NCBI GenBank assembly: GCA_016197205.1
Contig: JACPWG010000035.1
Span: 47,798 to 111,797, forward strand
Source: Planctomycetota bacterium
Lineage (GTDB): Bacteria; Planctomycetota; MHYJ01; WSZJ01; JACPWG01
DNA length: 64,000 nt
Direction of reading: 5' to 3'
Of the stretch, positions 26,036 through 34,880 are shown piece by piece (position 1 is the stretch's first letter; every line of letters starts with the position of its first letter). Under the pieces are notes generated by a model. That model saw only the letters and a program-made list of their open reading frames with translations, was not told where the DNA came from and made no database searches. Made by a program: the position numbers and the translations under genes.

Positions 26036-28243
26036 TCACTCCTGCGCGAGGTCGTCAAAAAAAAGTTCGCCGGGCTCGTCGCTCGGCGCGCGCTGTACGC
26101 GCACGCGCCGGATGGCGGCCGGGTCGGGACGACCGACGGCCTGCATGGAGGAAAGCGCGAGCTCCACGCGCTGCCAGCCCGCGCCCGGCATCGGGATGGA
26201 GGCGTGCAGGTAGTCGGACGCGCTGGAGAGAAGCAGGACCTCGAGGGGCGGGGCGGGGAAGCGCACGTTCGAAAGCCAGAAGGTCAGACGCGCCTCCGCG
26301 GGCCAGGCGGCCGGCAGGCGGGAGGTCTCGGCGACCGCTTCCCGTTTGCCCGGCGGGATCCTCCAGCAGAGCGAGCGACGGCCTCCGGTCGCGCGGTCCG
26401 GACCTTCCTTGAGCTGCAGCGTGGACTCGAGGCTCAGCCAGGCCTGCGCGGAGTAGCCCTCCTCGAAATCGGCGAAGACCGGTCCGGGGCCGAGCGGACG
26501 CTCCCCCGGCGTCGCGGCCGGCGGAAGTTCGTTGCCGACGAGCAGGCGTCCCTCGCGGAGTCGCAGTTCCCGGGGGGAAACGGCCCGTCCCACGCAGTGT
26601 TCCAGCATCGCAGCCACCTCCGCCGGCGCAGCGGATCCGGTCTCGAACACGCGTGCGAGAAACCGGCGGCACGCGGCGGAGTCCCCTCGGTCTTCGGCAA
26701 GGTAGGCGCAACCGAGGGGCCGGGCGGCCGCGGTGCCCGTCTGCTCGGCGAGCGCGAACACGTCGGTCGCGGCGACGTCCGTCCACGGGACCCCGCGCGT
26801 CAGGGGGGCGGGCACGGCCGGCGTCAAAAGCTTCAACTCCTGCCGGCTCGCGCCGACGACCCGACACCAGCCCACGCCCGCGAGGGCGCGCTCCGCGCCT
26901 TTGCCGCCGGCGGCGCCGAGCTTCGCGATGAGGTCCTCGAGGGCTTCGTTCGCTTTCCGGTGCCGGTCGGCGCGGGCGCGGCGTTGCCGCGTCTCTTCGT
27001 CGTCTTGCGGCAGGAGGGCGAGGGCGGCCTCGTAGCGCGCGACCGCCCCGAGGTAGTCCCCCTTCCGCACAAGCTCCTCGGCGGCGGCGAAGCCGGTCTT
27101 CGCCGCGAGGCGCGCGTCGGCCGCGGGTCGGTCGGCGCCGAGGGGCGGCCCGGGCTCGTTCCCGCCGGTCCCTCGGCCCTTCATCAACCACCCGGCGGCG
27201 ACGAGGACCGCTACGCCGAGCGCGCTGAGCGCGGCCCCCGTGACGGCCCCCTTTCGCACGCGTCTCAGTCGCCGCGGCGCCCGCGAGGGCGCGCGGGCGG
27301 GCGCCTGCCGGCGCTGCGTTTGGAGCCCGACCATCGTCCGGATGGCCTGCTCGCTCAGGTAGCCTTTGAGGATGAGGATCTCGCCGATTTTCCGTTGGAT
27401 CCCCAGTTCGCGCAGCCTCGCCTGCACCTCCAGGCTCTCCCCGATCTGCTCCTCGGTGACGAGCTGGTTGTCGACGATCACACGGCCGAGCCGGTTCTCA
27501 TGGTCGTCGCCGAGCTGCGGATTGACGAGGAGCGGCGGGCCGGCGAGCTGGCGCCGTTCCGACTGCGCTTCCAGGACCGATTGCACGGCCTTCGGTTCGA
27601 GCACGCGACGGTCGAGCAGGACCTCCCCGAGCTGCCGCCGGAGGCCCGTGCGCTCGAAGATCTGCCGCTGGAGGGTCAACGCCTCCTGGATCTGCTCGCG
27701 CGTCGCGAGTCCCTTCGCGACCGCGATCGCTCCGAAAAAAAGATCGTCCTGTCGCAACAGAGAGCCGCCGGAGCTTTTGGAGGCCTTGCCCTCGAGGGCC
27801 CGCTGCAGCTCCAGCAGGCTCTTGACCAGGTCGGTCGACAGGAAGTTCTTCTCGACCAGGATTTCGCCGAGCGGCTTCTTCGCCCCGAGCTTCGCGACTT
27901 CTTTTTGCAGGGCGAGGCACTGGTCGAGGGCGACCTGCGCCAGCAGTCCGTTCCGAAGGGCGAGATTGCCGATCTTGCGGTCCTCGTCGGAGGTCATCTG
28001 CAGGGGCTTGAAGTTCGCGTCGCGGATCGCGCGCTCGGTCTCGCGCACCGGGAGCTTCCGAAGCGCGTCGAGGGCCGGCCGTTCCACGAAACCCTTTTCG
28101 ACGAGGACGTCCGCCAGGGCGATCCGGAGCCCCAACTCGCCGGCCTTTTCGACCGCCTGGAGACAGGCGTCGACCTGCTCCTGGCTCACGAGGCCGTTGT
28201 GCACCAGGGACTTCGAGAGGAGGCGATCGGCTTCGGTCAGCAT
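26036..28243 (-). CDS. Membrane protein with four GspE-N/MshEN-like domains and a C-terminal sandwich domain
   Basis: 735 residues, function unknown. The cytoplasmic half holds four copies of an N-terminal type II secretion ATPase-like module, each reading (I)xNGLVxxEQxxxxLxxQ then LGEILxxKGFL: about residues 8-70, 90-150, 168-228 and 248-310. Such MshEN modules bind cyclic di-GMP in some ATPases, but no ATPase follows here. A transmembrane helix lies near 335-352 (GAALSALGVAVLVAAGWLM). The outer half has a TPR-like hairpin (about 385-435), a linker, and an end domain with FADFEEGYSAQAWLSLESTLQ and LSSASDYLHASIPM that looks like a carbohydrate-binding or galactose-binding sandwich. It follows the phosphatase gene by 150 bp in the same direction. 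The combination suggests an inside-out or outside-in signal device; inference only. Confidence 0.7.
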   Translation of the reverse strand: MLTEADRLLSKSLVHNGLVSQEQVDACLQAVEKAGELGLRIALADVLVEKGFVERPALDALRKLPVRETERAIRDANFKPLQMTSDEDRKIGNLALRNGLLAQVALDQCLALQKEVAKLGAKKPLGEILVEKNFLSTDLVKSLLELQRALEGKASKSSGGSLLRQDDLFFGAIAVAKGLATREQIQEALTLQRQIFERTGLRRQLGEVLLDRRVLEPKAVQSVLEAQSERRQLAGPPLLVNPQLGDDHENRLGRVIVDNQLVTEEQIGESLEVQARLRELGIQRKIGEILILKGYLSEQAIRTMVGLQTQRRQAPARAPSRAPRRLRRVRKGAVTGAALSALGVAVLVAAGWLMKGRGTGGNEPGPPLGADRPAADARLAAKTGFAAAEELVRKGDYLGAVARYEAALALLPQDDEETRQRRARADRHRKANEALEDLIAKLGAAGGKGAERALAGVGWCRVVGASRQELKLLTPAVPAPLTRGVPWTDVAATDVFALAEQTGTAAARPLGCAYLAEDRGDSAACRRFLARVFETGSAAPAEVAAMLEHCVGRAVSPRELRLREGRLLVGNELPPAATPGERPLGPGPVFADFEEGYSAQAWLSLESTLQLKEGPDRATGGRRSLCWRIPPGKREAVAETSRLPAAWPAEARLTFWLSNVRFPAPPLEVLLLSSASDYLHASIPMPGAGWQRVELALSSMQAVGRPDPAAIRRVRVQRAPSDEPGELFFDDLAQE

Positions 28244-28394
28244 GGGGAAGGGAGCGTCCTGTCGTTGGAGGGCAGGGCGCGCATCCGACAGCGCGCGCGA
28301 CGGCTCGGCTTCGGCGGTCTACGGGTCCGAGGAGCGGCGTCGAACGTGTCGGAGCGCGTGCGGGGGCGGCGACGGCTCGCGGGGAGGGAAGACG

Positions 28395-30083
28395 TCATGG
28401 CGCGATCGGGCCGCCCGCGGCGCGTTCGGTGGCCAGGCGCAGGAAGGCGGCCAGGTTGGGGAGCTCTGGGTTGAGCTGCTGGGCCAGGCGGAATTCGTCC
28501 CGCGCCCTCGACCAGTTGCCCTTGTCGCAGCAGGCGAGGCCCAGGTAGAAGCGCGCGAGGTCCGGCGTCTGATCGGCGAGGACGGCCTTCTCGAACGACT
28601 CGATGGCAAGGTCGTGGTTTTCCACGCGAAGCGCCGCGAGGCCGGCCGCGACGGCGTCGTCCGCGGCCGGGGCGGCCGCGGGGGGCGCGACCTTGAGCAC
28701 CACGGCGGTCATGTCGTCCTCCGGGGGCAGGTCGCCGAGGTGAAAGATGGCGGCGTGGCGCAGGATCTCGAGGATGTCGCCCGCGGGATCGCCATGGGTC
28801 TCCGAGACCAAACGGTCGAGCGCTTCCCGGCCCAGGGGATCTCCCGCCGCGTTGCGCATCTCCCACATGCCGTCCGTCGTCAGGAGGAGGACGTCGCCGT
28901 CCTCGAGCCGGACTTCGGGGGAGAGGTCGTAGCGGGCGTCATGGACAAAGCCGAGGGCCGTGCCGTTGGCGACCAGGTGCTCGATGCGGCCCTCTCGCCG
29001 GCGGTAGAGGGTCGGGTGCTCGTGGCCCGCGTTGACGAAGGAGAAGGTGCGGTGGGCGTGGTCGAGGATCCCGAGGAAGAGGGTGACGAAGAATTTTCCG
29101 GCCGCGTCCTTGCGCACGACGTTGTTGAGGCGGGCGAGGACCTCGCGTGGGTCCTGGTGGTACTGGAGGAGCGTGAGCAGCGAGGCGCGGACCGTGGCCA
29201 TGAGCAGGGCCGCGCCCATGCCGTGTCCCGACACGTCGCCGATGACGAGCGCGAGGCGGTGGTCGGGGAGCGGGATGTAGTCGAAATAGTCGCCGCCGGC
29301 GCTCTCGCAGGGCTTGCTCCAGCCGGCGATGTCGAAACCCGCGAGGCGCGGAGCGCGGGAGGGCAGCAGCTTCTCCTGGACGACGCGCGCAAGGTCGAGC
29401 GACTGTCGCAGGTCCTGGTGACGGCGGTAGTGATCGAAGAGCCGCGCGTTGATGAGGGACATGGTCGCGTTGTCGGAGAGGGCCTGGAAGACGTCGAGCA
29501 GGGCCTCGCTCCAGTCCCGGGTCACGGAAGTGCTGTCGACGTAGAGCACGCCGAGGATCCCGCCGAACGTGGGGATCTCGAGGGAAGGGAGGCCCTCGGG
29601 CGGGACGAGGACGCCCTCCGTCTTGAGAATGAGCGGCGCGCACATGACGGCGAGGAGCCGCAACTCGAGGACGCTGTCGGTCTGTGCGAAGGGGCTCTGG
29701 TAGAGGTTGGGGATGCACAGGGCGTCGCCGCGTTCGCGGACGCGGCGGATGACCGTCGAAGACGGCTTGAAGTCGGCGGCATCGAGGTCCTTGGCATCCA
29801 GGCCGCGGGCGACGGCGACCTTGAAGCCCTCCTCCTCGGTGTAGAGGAGAAGGCAGCCGCGCTGGGCGTGGGTGATGGATACGGCCGTATCGATGACCGC
29901 CTCGAGCGTCTTGCGCAGGTCGAAGAAGCAGCCGCTCATGAGGTCGGCGACGCGGGAGAGGGCGGGCCACGCGCAGCGTCGGCAGATGGGCAGGCGTCCC
30001 GGCTGTCCCTCCTCCGCCGGCTCGGGGGGGCGGCGGGGGGCGAACGGGTCGGGTTGCTCGAAATCGTAGAAGGGACCGGCCAT
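28395..30083 (-). CDS. GAF-SpoIIE/PP2C serine phosphatase with TPR tail
   Basis: 562-residue cytoplasmic PPM-type phosphatase. Order: short zinc-like N-terminus with RRCAWPAL, GAF domain about 60-215 (LRKTLEAVIDTAVSITHAQR ... GGILGVLYVDST), a coiled linker (QDLRQSLDLARVVQEKLLPS), the SpoIIE domain from about 240 with AGGDYFDYIPLPDHRLALVI, GDVSGHGMGAALLMA, VNAGHEHPTLYRR, LLTTDGMWEMRNAAG and PEDDMTAVVLK (metal aspartates present), and a TPR-like tail (ALRVENHDLAIESFEKA). ATG 30083. RsbU-type partner-switch role is the family expectation; no anti-sigma kinase or anti-sigma antagonist is adjacent. It follows the MacB-like permease by 83 bp. Confidence 0.9.
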   Translation of the reverse strand: MAGPFYDFEQPDPFAPRRPPEPAEEGQPGRLPICRRCAWPALSRVADLMSGCFFDLRKTLEAVIDTAVSITHAQRGCLLLYTEEEGFKVAVARGLDAKDLDAADFKPSSTVIRRVRERGDALCIPNLYQSPFAQTDSVLELRLLAVMCAPLILKTEGVLVPPEGLPSLEIPTFGGILGVLYVDSTSVTRDWSEALLDVFQALSDNATMSLINARLFDHYRRHQDLRQSLDLARVVQEKLLPSRAPRLAGFDIAGWSKPCESAGGDYFDYIPLPDHRLALVIGDVSGHGMGAALLMATVRASLLTLLQYHQDPREVLARLNNVVRKDAAGKFFVTLFLGILDHAHRTFSFVNAGHEHPTLYRRREGRIEHLVANGTALGFVHDARYDLSPEVRLEDGDVLLLTTDGMWEMRNAAGDPLGREALDRLVSETHGDPAGDILEILRHAAIFHLGDLPPEDDMTAVVLKVAPPAAAPAADDAVAAGLAALRVENHDLAIESFEKAVLADQTPDLARFYLGLACCDKGNWSRARDEFRLAQQLNPELPNLAAFLRLATERAAGGPIAP

Positions 30084-30166
30084 GGAGGCTCCGGGAGGAG
30101 AGTCGCTTGAAACCGCGATTTTACCGAAGTGCGGGCCGCGGGCGGAAGGGAAATCGGGTCGTCGCG

Positions 30167-31393
30167 CTACTCGTACCGGAGGGCGTACACGGGATCCAGC
30201 ATGGCCGCGCGCCACGCGGGATAGATCCCCGAGCCGATCCCGGTCAGCACGGAGATCCCCAGGCCGAGGACCAGGAACTCCATCGAGAGCGCGATCGGAC
30301 GCGCGGAAACGTGCTCGATGACGAGCGTCGCCCCGACGCCCACGACCACGCCCAAGACGCCTCCCGACACGCTGATCGCAACCGCCTCCACCAGGAACTG
30401 GAGCAGGATGTCCCGGTCCTTCGCCCCCAGCGCCTTGCGCACGCCGATCTCGCGCACGCGCTCCATCACCGACGACGTCATGATGTTCATGATGCCGATG
30501 CCGCCGACGACCAGCGAGATGCCCGCGGCCACCAGCGCGACCCACCACGCCACGCCGACGACCTTGTTCGTCGTGTCGATGTACTGCTTCATCGTCTCGG
30601 TCTCGTACTCGAACTTCCCGCCATGGCGGAGCGAGAGCAGCTCCTTCGCCTGCCGGGCCGCGACCTCCGCCACGTCGACGGAGGCCGCCTGCGCCTGCAC
30701 GACCTCGACTTCCCGGAGCCCGTGCCGAGCCTGAAAGGCCGTGTACGGGACCACGACGCGGTCGTTCGCGGTTTCCCCGCCGAGCGAGCCGATGCTCGCC
30801 AGGAAATCGCGGTTCTTCGGGGCGAGCACGCCGACCACCTGGTACTTGCCCAGCCCGATGTCGACCGCTTCGCCGAGCGGGCTGCCCCCCGGGCCGAAGA
30901 GGTCGGAGGCGAGGTCGGGTCCGAGCAGGCAGACGCGGCGACGCGCGGCGACGTCGTCGGGCACGAGGAAACGACCCTCGCGGAGGCCCTCGCTGTCGAT
31001 CGCGAAGTAGTCGGCCCCGACCGCGACGATCCGGCAGCGGGCGTACTTCGCGCCGCGTCGGGCCCAAACGCCCCACTTGCCGTAGATCGGGGACGCGCGT
31101 CGCACGCGGTCGCAGCGCTCGGCGAGCGCGACGACGTCTTCGTTCGTGATGGCGCGGCCGCTGCGTTCGGTGCGCGTCGGGGACTTGCCCGCGGCCCGGT
31201 GGATCCAAAGGGAGGTCGTGCCGAAGGTCTCGAGTTCCTCGAGGATCAGGCGCTTGCCGCTCTGCCCGATCGCGCCGATCGCGATGACGCTGGCGACGCC
31301 GATGAGGACGCCGAGGAGCGTGAGGGCGGTGCGGAACTTGTTCACGCGCATGGACTGGAAAGCCGTGCGGATCGACTCGAGGAGCGAGGACAT
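30167..31393 (-). CDS. ABC transporter permease, MacB/FtsX family
   Basis: 408-residue inner membrane permease. One N-terminal helix (about 19-43, FRTALTLLGVLIGVASVIAIG) precedes a large periplasmic MacB core (about 50-265), then three helices near 287-315, 335-365 and 375-395. The signature VGGIGIMNIMTSSVMERVRE and IGVRKALGA is the coupling region. It partners with the ATPase encoded upstream (31773-32450) and the adaptor (32499-33578), giving a MacA-MacB-like efflux system split into three proteins. A 379-bp gap containing a pair of REP-like repeats separates it from the ATPase, so its expression may be lowered or independent. ATG follows GGAGG. Confidence 0.9.
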   Translation of the reverse strand: MSSLLESIRTAFQSMRVNKFRTALTLLGVLIGVASVIAIGAIGQSGKRLILEELETFGTTSLWIHRAAGKSPTRTERSGRAITNEDVVALAERCDRVRRASPIYGKWGVWARRGAKYARCRIVAVGADYFAIDSEGLREGRFLVPDDVAARRRVCLLGPDLASDLFGPGGSPLGEAVDIGLGKYQVVGVLAPKNRDFLASIGSLGGETANDRVVVPYTAFQARHGLREVEVVQAQAASVDVAEVAARQAKELLSLRHGGKFEYETETMKQYIDTTNKVVGVAWWVALVAAGISLVVGGIGIMNIMTSSVMERVREIGVRKALGAKDRDILLQFLVEAVAISVSGGVLGVVVGVGATLVIEHVSARPIALSMEFLVLGLGISVLTGIGSGIYPAWRAAMLDPVYALRYE

Positions 31394-31486
31394 GAGTGGC
31401 CTCCGCGAAGCGTGCGGGCGAAGCTCAGGTTCGAATTCCGCATGCGGGTCAAGCGCTCAGGGCCGGCAAGCGCTCACGAGGGGAAC

Positions 31487-31758
31487 GGAACCGCGACCGT
31501 GAGGGAGCGGCCTCGGCACGTTCTTCCATGCCCTTGGGTTCGACCGGTCCGGTCCCGTGGACACGTCCGTGGGACCATGGCCGACGTCGACATCCCGCGG
31601 TGCGGCCACCTCCGCGAGCGGTTTCGTTTCGGTCCCATGGCTCCTCCGGTCTTCAGCACCCCCGTCCCTGCCGCTCGCGCACGACCGCGGAGCGTGGCGG
31701 CCCCAACCGCGTGGCCGGATGGACACGCTGAGACCGCTCCCCCATGGTCGCGGTGCCG
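31487..31758. repeat. Inverted pair of REP-like units inside the efflux operon
   Basis: Units at 31487-31514 (forward) and 31731-31758 (inverse, one mismatch pair) enclose about 215 bp between the ATPase and permease genes. Same family and arrangement as at 15347-15510. No gene is visible in 31394-31772. Confidence 0.82.
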
Positions 31759-31772
31759 TTCAGGCGGGCCTG

Positions 31773-32450
31773 CTATTCCAGCACACCGTCGCGGACCCGG
31801 ACGATGCGATCGGCGTGGCGGGCCTTCTCCTCGTCGTGGGTGACCATCAGGATCGTCACGCCGCGCGCGCGGAGACCGTCGAAGATCGACATGACGTCGG
31901 CCCCGACCTGGCTGTCCAGGTTGCCGGTCGGCTCGTCCGCGAGGAGGACGCGGGGCTCGCCGCAGAGCGCACGCGCGATCGCGACGCGCTGCTGCTCGCC
32001 GCCGGACAGCTCGTTTGGCAGGTGGCGCGCGCGGTGCGCCATGCCCAGTCCCTCCAGGGCCGCAAGCGAGCGACGTCGCCGGTCGGCCGGCGGCACGCCC
32101 GCGTACACGAGGGGCACCTCGACGTTGGCCGTCGCGTCCAGGCGGGGCAGGAGGTTGAACTGCTGAAAGACGAAGCCGACCTTGCGATTTCGAACGTCCG
32201 CCAACCGGTTGCGCGAGGCGGTGCTGACGTCCTCGCCATCGAGGACGTAGCTGCCGGAAGAGAGCGTCGTCAGGCAGCCGAGCACCGAGAGGAGAGTGGA
32301 TTTGCCGGAGCCGGAGGGGCCCATGATGGCCACGAACTCCCCGGGCAGGATGTCGAGCGTGACGCCGCGGAGGGCGTGCACGGGGACGCCGACGCCGGCG
32401 TAGAGCTTCGCCGCGTCCCGGAGCACAAGGAGAGGGGACGGCTCGGGCAC
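31773..32450 (-). CDS. ABC transporter ATP-binding protein (MacB/LolD-type)
   Basis: 225-residue ATPase that powers the adjacent permease. GPSGSGKSTLLSVLGCL (Walker A), FVFQQFNLLPRL (Q-loop), LSGGEQQRVAIARAL (ABC signature), PRVLLADEPTGNLDS (Walker B and D-loop) and LMVTHDEEKARHADR (switch His). GTG at 32450 with GTGGAGGG upstream. Lies 48 bp behind the adaptor gene, in one operon with it and the permease. Confidence 0.95.
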   Translation of the reverse strand: MPEPSPLLVLRDAAKLYAGVGVPVHALRGVTLDILPGEFVAIMGPSGSGKSTLLSVLGCLTTLSSGSYVLDGEDVSTASRNRLADVRNRKVGFVFQQFNLLPRLDATANVEVPLVYAGVPPADRRRRSLAALEGLGMAHRARHLPNELSGGEQQRVAIARALCGEPRVLLADEPTGNLDSQVGADVMSIFDGLRARGVTILMVTHDEEKARHADRIVRVRDGVLE

Positions 32451-32498
32451 GATGGCCCTCCACGCGATGGAGCGCCTGGAAGAGGGGCGGACCGCGGG

Positions 32499-33578
32499 CT
32501 ACTGGGGCCGCTCCACGGCGGCGACCGCGAGCCCATCGGCGAGGTCGAGCCCCAGCGACACGACGACGCGATCTTGAGGGCCGAGCCCCTCGAGAACTTC
32601 GGCCCGCTCCGCGTTCTGGACGCCGAGCCGGACCGGCCGCCGGCGCAGGACGCCTGCCTCGGCGACCCAGGCGAAGCGGCCCCCACGGTCGGCGCGGACG
32701 GCTTCGACCGGCACGCTGAGCACTTCACCCGCGTCCCGGGTGATCACCCGCACGTCGACCTGGTTTCCGACCTTGAGCCGTTCGGTCTCCTCGGTGAGCG
32801 TCGCGGTAACGACGACGACGGTCGCGTCGCGTTCGATGCGGGCGAGCGGGGCCACGCGCGTGACGCGGGCGGCGAAGGTCTCGCCGGGGAGGCTGTCGGC
32901 GGTGACGCTGCAGGACTGGTCCAGGCGGACCGCGGGGGCGTCCGCTTCGTCCACGTTGACGGCGACCTTGAGGCGCCGGTGGTCCGCCACGCGGAAGAGC
33001 GGCTGGCCGGCGGGGACCCATTGTCCCGCCTCGACGAGCTTTTCCAGGACGACGCCCGCGTGCGGCGAAGGGCAGTCGAGCTTGGCGAGATGGGTCCGTG
33101 CGAGCGCGAGCTCCTTCTCGGCGAGGGCGCCCTGGAGCCGCGCCTTCTCGAGGCGGCTCACTTTCGCGTCGAGGTCCGAGCGCGACTCGGAGGCGACGCT
33201 GACGAGGGAGCGCGAGTGCGCGAGCTCCCGCTCGGCGTCGCGGGACTCCCACTGGGCGAGGTCGAGGCGGTTTTGCGCCTGCTCGACGCGGTGCCGGGCG
33301 TCGTCGCCGTCGAAGAGCAGGAGCTCCCGGCCTTCGGTGACGGCGTCCCCCGCGTCCACGCGCAGCTCGCGGACCAGACCCTCGACGCGCGCGCGCACGG
33401 TGGTTTCGCGGGTGGACTCGACGCGGCCCTGCGCGGTGAGACCGGCGGCGACCTGCGCGCGGCGCGGGCGCACGACCTGGACCTCCGGAGGCACGGTCTT
33501 GCCGGCGGTCCACGCGCCGATGCCCGCGGCGGCGAGGAGGAGGACGAGCATGACGGGGAGGAGCGTTCGGCGCGGCAT
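32499..33578 (-). CDS. Periplasmic adaptor (membrane fusion protein), MacA/HlyD-like
   Basis: 359 residues; links the inner membrane transporter to the outer envelope. N-terminal signal anchor PVMLVLLLAAAGIGAWTAG (about 6-25), lipoyl-like half (TAQGRVESTRETTVRARVEG), alpha-helical hairpin about 95-150 (RHRVEQAQNRLDLAQWESRD ... EKELALARTHLAKLDCPSP), second lipoyl half (HAGVVLEKLVEAGQWVPAGQ) and a beta-barrel domain (TVVVVTATLTEETERLKVGN). ATG 33578 was taken because it directly precedes the signal anchor; the open frame continues upstream without a good start. First gene of the three-gene efflux operon. Confidence 0.9.
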   Translation of the reverse strand: MPRRTLLPVMLVLLLAAAGIGAWTAGKTVPPEVQVVRPRRAQVAAGLTAQGRVESTRETTVRARVEGLVRELRVDAGDAVTEGRELLLFDGDDARHRVEQAQNRLDLAQWESRDAERELAHSRSLVSVASESRSDLDAKVSRLEKARLQGALAEKELALARTHLAKLDCPSPHAGVVLEKLVEAGQWVPAGQPLFRVADHRRLKVAVNVDEADAPAVRLDQSCSVTADSLPGETFAARVTRVAPLARIERDATVVVVTATLTEETERLKVGNQVDVRVITRDAGEVLSVPVEAVRADRGGRFAWVAEAGVLRRRPVRLGVQNAERAEVLEGLGPQDRVVVSLGLDLADGLAVAAVERPQ

Positions 33579-33721
33579 CGGGCACCTTCGGTCAAGCCCC
33601 GCCGGGACGGATCTTCGAGCGCCGTGGGGCGGGGGGGAGGGGAACGGCGCGGGCGGCAAGCGCGTCATCTTAGGGCGCGCGCGCGGGAGCGTCAAGTCCC
33701 AAGCGCTTTCCCTGAAACTTG

Positions 33722-33750
33722 TTGATTTTGAATTGGGTGCGTGCTAGCAT
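33722..33750 (+). promoter_or_regulatory. Promoter of the metallophosphoesterase gene
   Basis: TTGATT, 17-bp spacer, TAGCAT, in an AT-rich island about 105 bp before the start. The divergent efflux operon shares the same 276-bp intergenic space; no clear minus-strand promoter was found in it. Confidence 0.55.
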
Positions 33751-33854
33751 CGCCGCCATGCGGAGCACGGTGTGAGGAGCTGGGTCTCCTTCACCAGCAC
33801 TTGTTCCCCGTCGGCGGCTGCGCCGGCTCCGGCGCGACCCGACCCATTTCCCGG

Positions 33855-34616
33855 ATGGCGATGGGCGCGCGCGCGATCATCTCGGACGTCCACTCCAACA
33901 TCGAGGCCCTCGAGGCCGTCCTCAAGGACATCGACGCCCAGGGCATCACCCAGATCGCCTGCCTGGGGGACGTCGTCGGCTACGGGCCCAACCCCCGCGA
34001 CTGCATCCTTCACATGAAGGAATTCGAATTCTGCATTCGCGGAAATCACGAGGACGCGCTCCTCTTCCTTGCGACCGATTTCAACCTCGAGGCCGCGCGC
34101 TCCATCGAGTGGACGCGGGGGCAGCTCAACTCGAAGACGCACGACAAGACCGAAAACCACGGGATGTGGAACTTCCTGGGCGACCTCACGGACCGCCGGG
34201 AAGAGGACGGGTGCCTCTTCGTCCACGGGTCGCCTCGCATGCCCACGCGCGAGTACATCCGCCCCTCGGACATCCACGACTCCGAAAAGATGGACGAGAT
34301 CTTTTCGCTGCTGGATCGCGTGTGCTTCTGCGGCCACACGCACGAGCCGGGCATCTTCACCGAGGACGGGAAATTTCTCTTCCCGAAAATGCTGAAGGAC
34401 AACACCTACAAGCTCGCGGGCAAGAAGTGCATCGTGAACGTCGGCTCGGTCGGCCAGTCGCGCGACCGGGACAACCGGTCGTGCTACGCGATCTACGACG
34501 GTGACACCATCTCGTTCCGCCGCGTCGAATACGACTTCAAGAAGACCATGCAGAAGATCGCGGCGACCAAGGAACTGCCCTCCCATCTCGCGCTGCGGCT
34601 GAAGGACGGCCGCTAG
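33855..34616 (+). CDS. Metallophosphoesterase (YfcE/MJ0936-like)
   Basis: 253-residue calcineurin-like phosphatase. Metal-binding motifs in order: AIISDVHSNIEAL (D-x-H), CLGDVVGYGP (GD), IRGNHEDA (GNHE), VHGSP (His) and CFCGHTHEPG (GHTH), NVGSVGQSRD. All dinuclear-site ligands are present, so it should be active; protein phosphatase or phosphodiesterase activity cannot be told apart. ATG at 33855 or the second ATG at 33861 are both possible, ribosome site weak. The TAG stop at 34614-34616 is the first triplet of a MITE-like repeat. A Ser/Thr kinase gene follows on the same strand. Confidence 0.88.
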   Translation: MAMGARAIISDVHSNIEALEAVLKDIDAQGITQIACLGDVVGYGPNPRDCILHMKEFEFCIRGNHEDALLFLATDFNLEAARSIEWTRGQLNSKTHDKTENHGMWNFLGDLTDRREEDGCLFVHGSPRMPTREYIRPSDIHDSEKMDEIFSLLDRVCFCGHTHEPGIFTEDGKFLFPKMLKDNTYKLAGKKCIVNVGSVGQSRDRDNRSCYAIYDGDTISFRRVEYDFKKTMQKIAATKELPSHLALRLKDGR

Positions 34617-34745
34617 TGGCCCGTTGACGAACTTCGGACACAGTCGTCAACTCTGTCACGGCGGGTCGTAACCCCTGCGGCCGTTCGCGCGGGCCGGAGG
34701 CCCGCGCCCCCAGGCATCGTGTCTGGACTTCGTCAACGGGCCGCT
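34614..34745. repeat. MITE-like palindromic element, family 1, copy B
   Basis: About 132 bp, starting TAGTGGCCCGTTGACGAA (its TAG is the stop of the metallophosphoesterase gene) and ending in the inverse, GTCAACGGGCCGCT. Relative to the neighbouring stop codon it has the same internal orientation as copy A beside miaA. Confidence 0.85.
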
Positions 34746-34880
34746 CGTCCGCCGCACCGCGTGCCTCCTGGCTCGTGGGCGGCCGTGCTCGCACCCGTTT
34801 CGACGGCGTCGAGCGAGCGGCCGGCGGCGCGCCTGCCCGACCTCACTCTCCCTTTGAACGGCCTCTTGAGGAAGTCGAGC

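Noticed and set aside
31425..31445. GGTTCGAATTCC as a tRNA T-arm
   Set aside because: No matching acceptor, D or anticodon arms around it.
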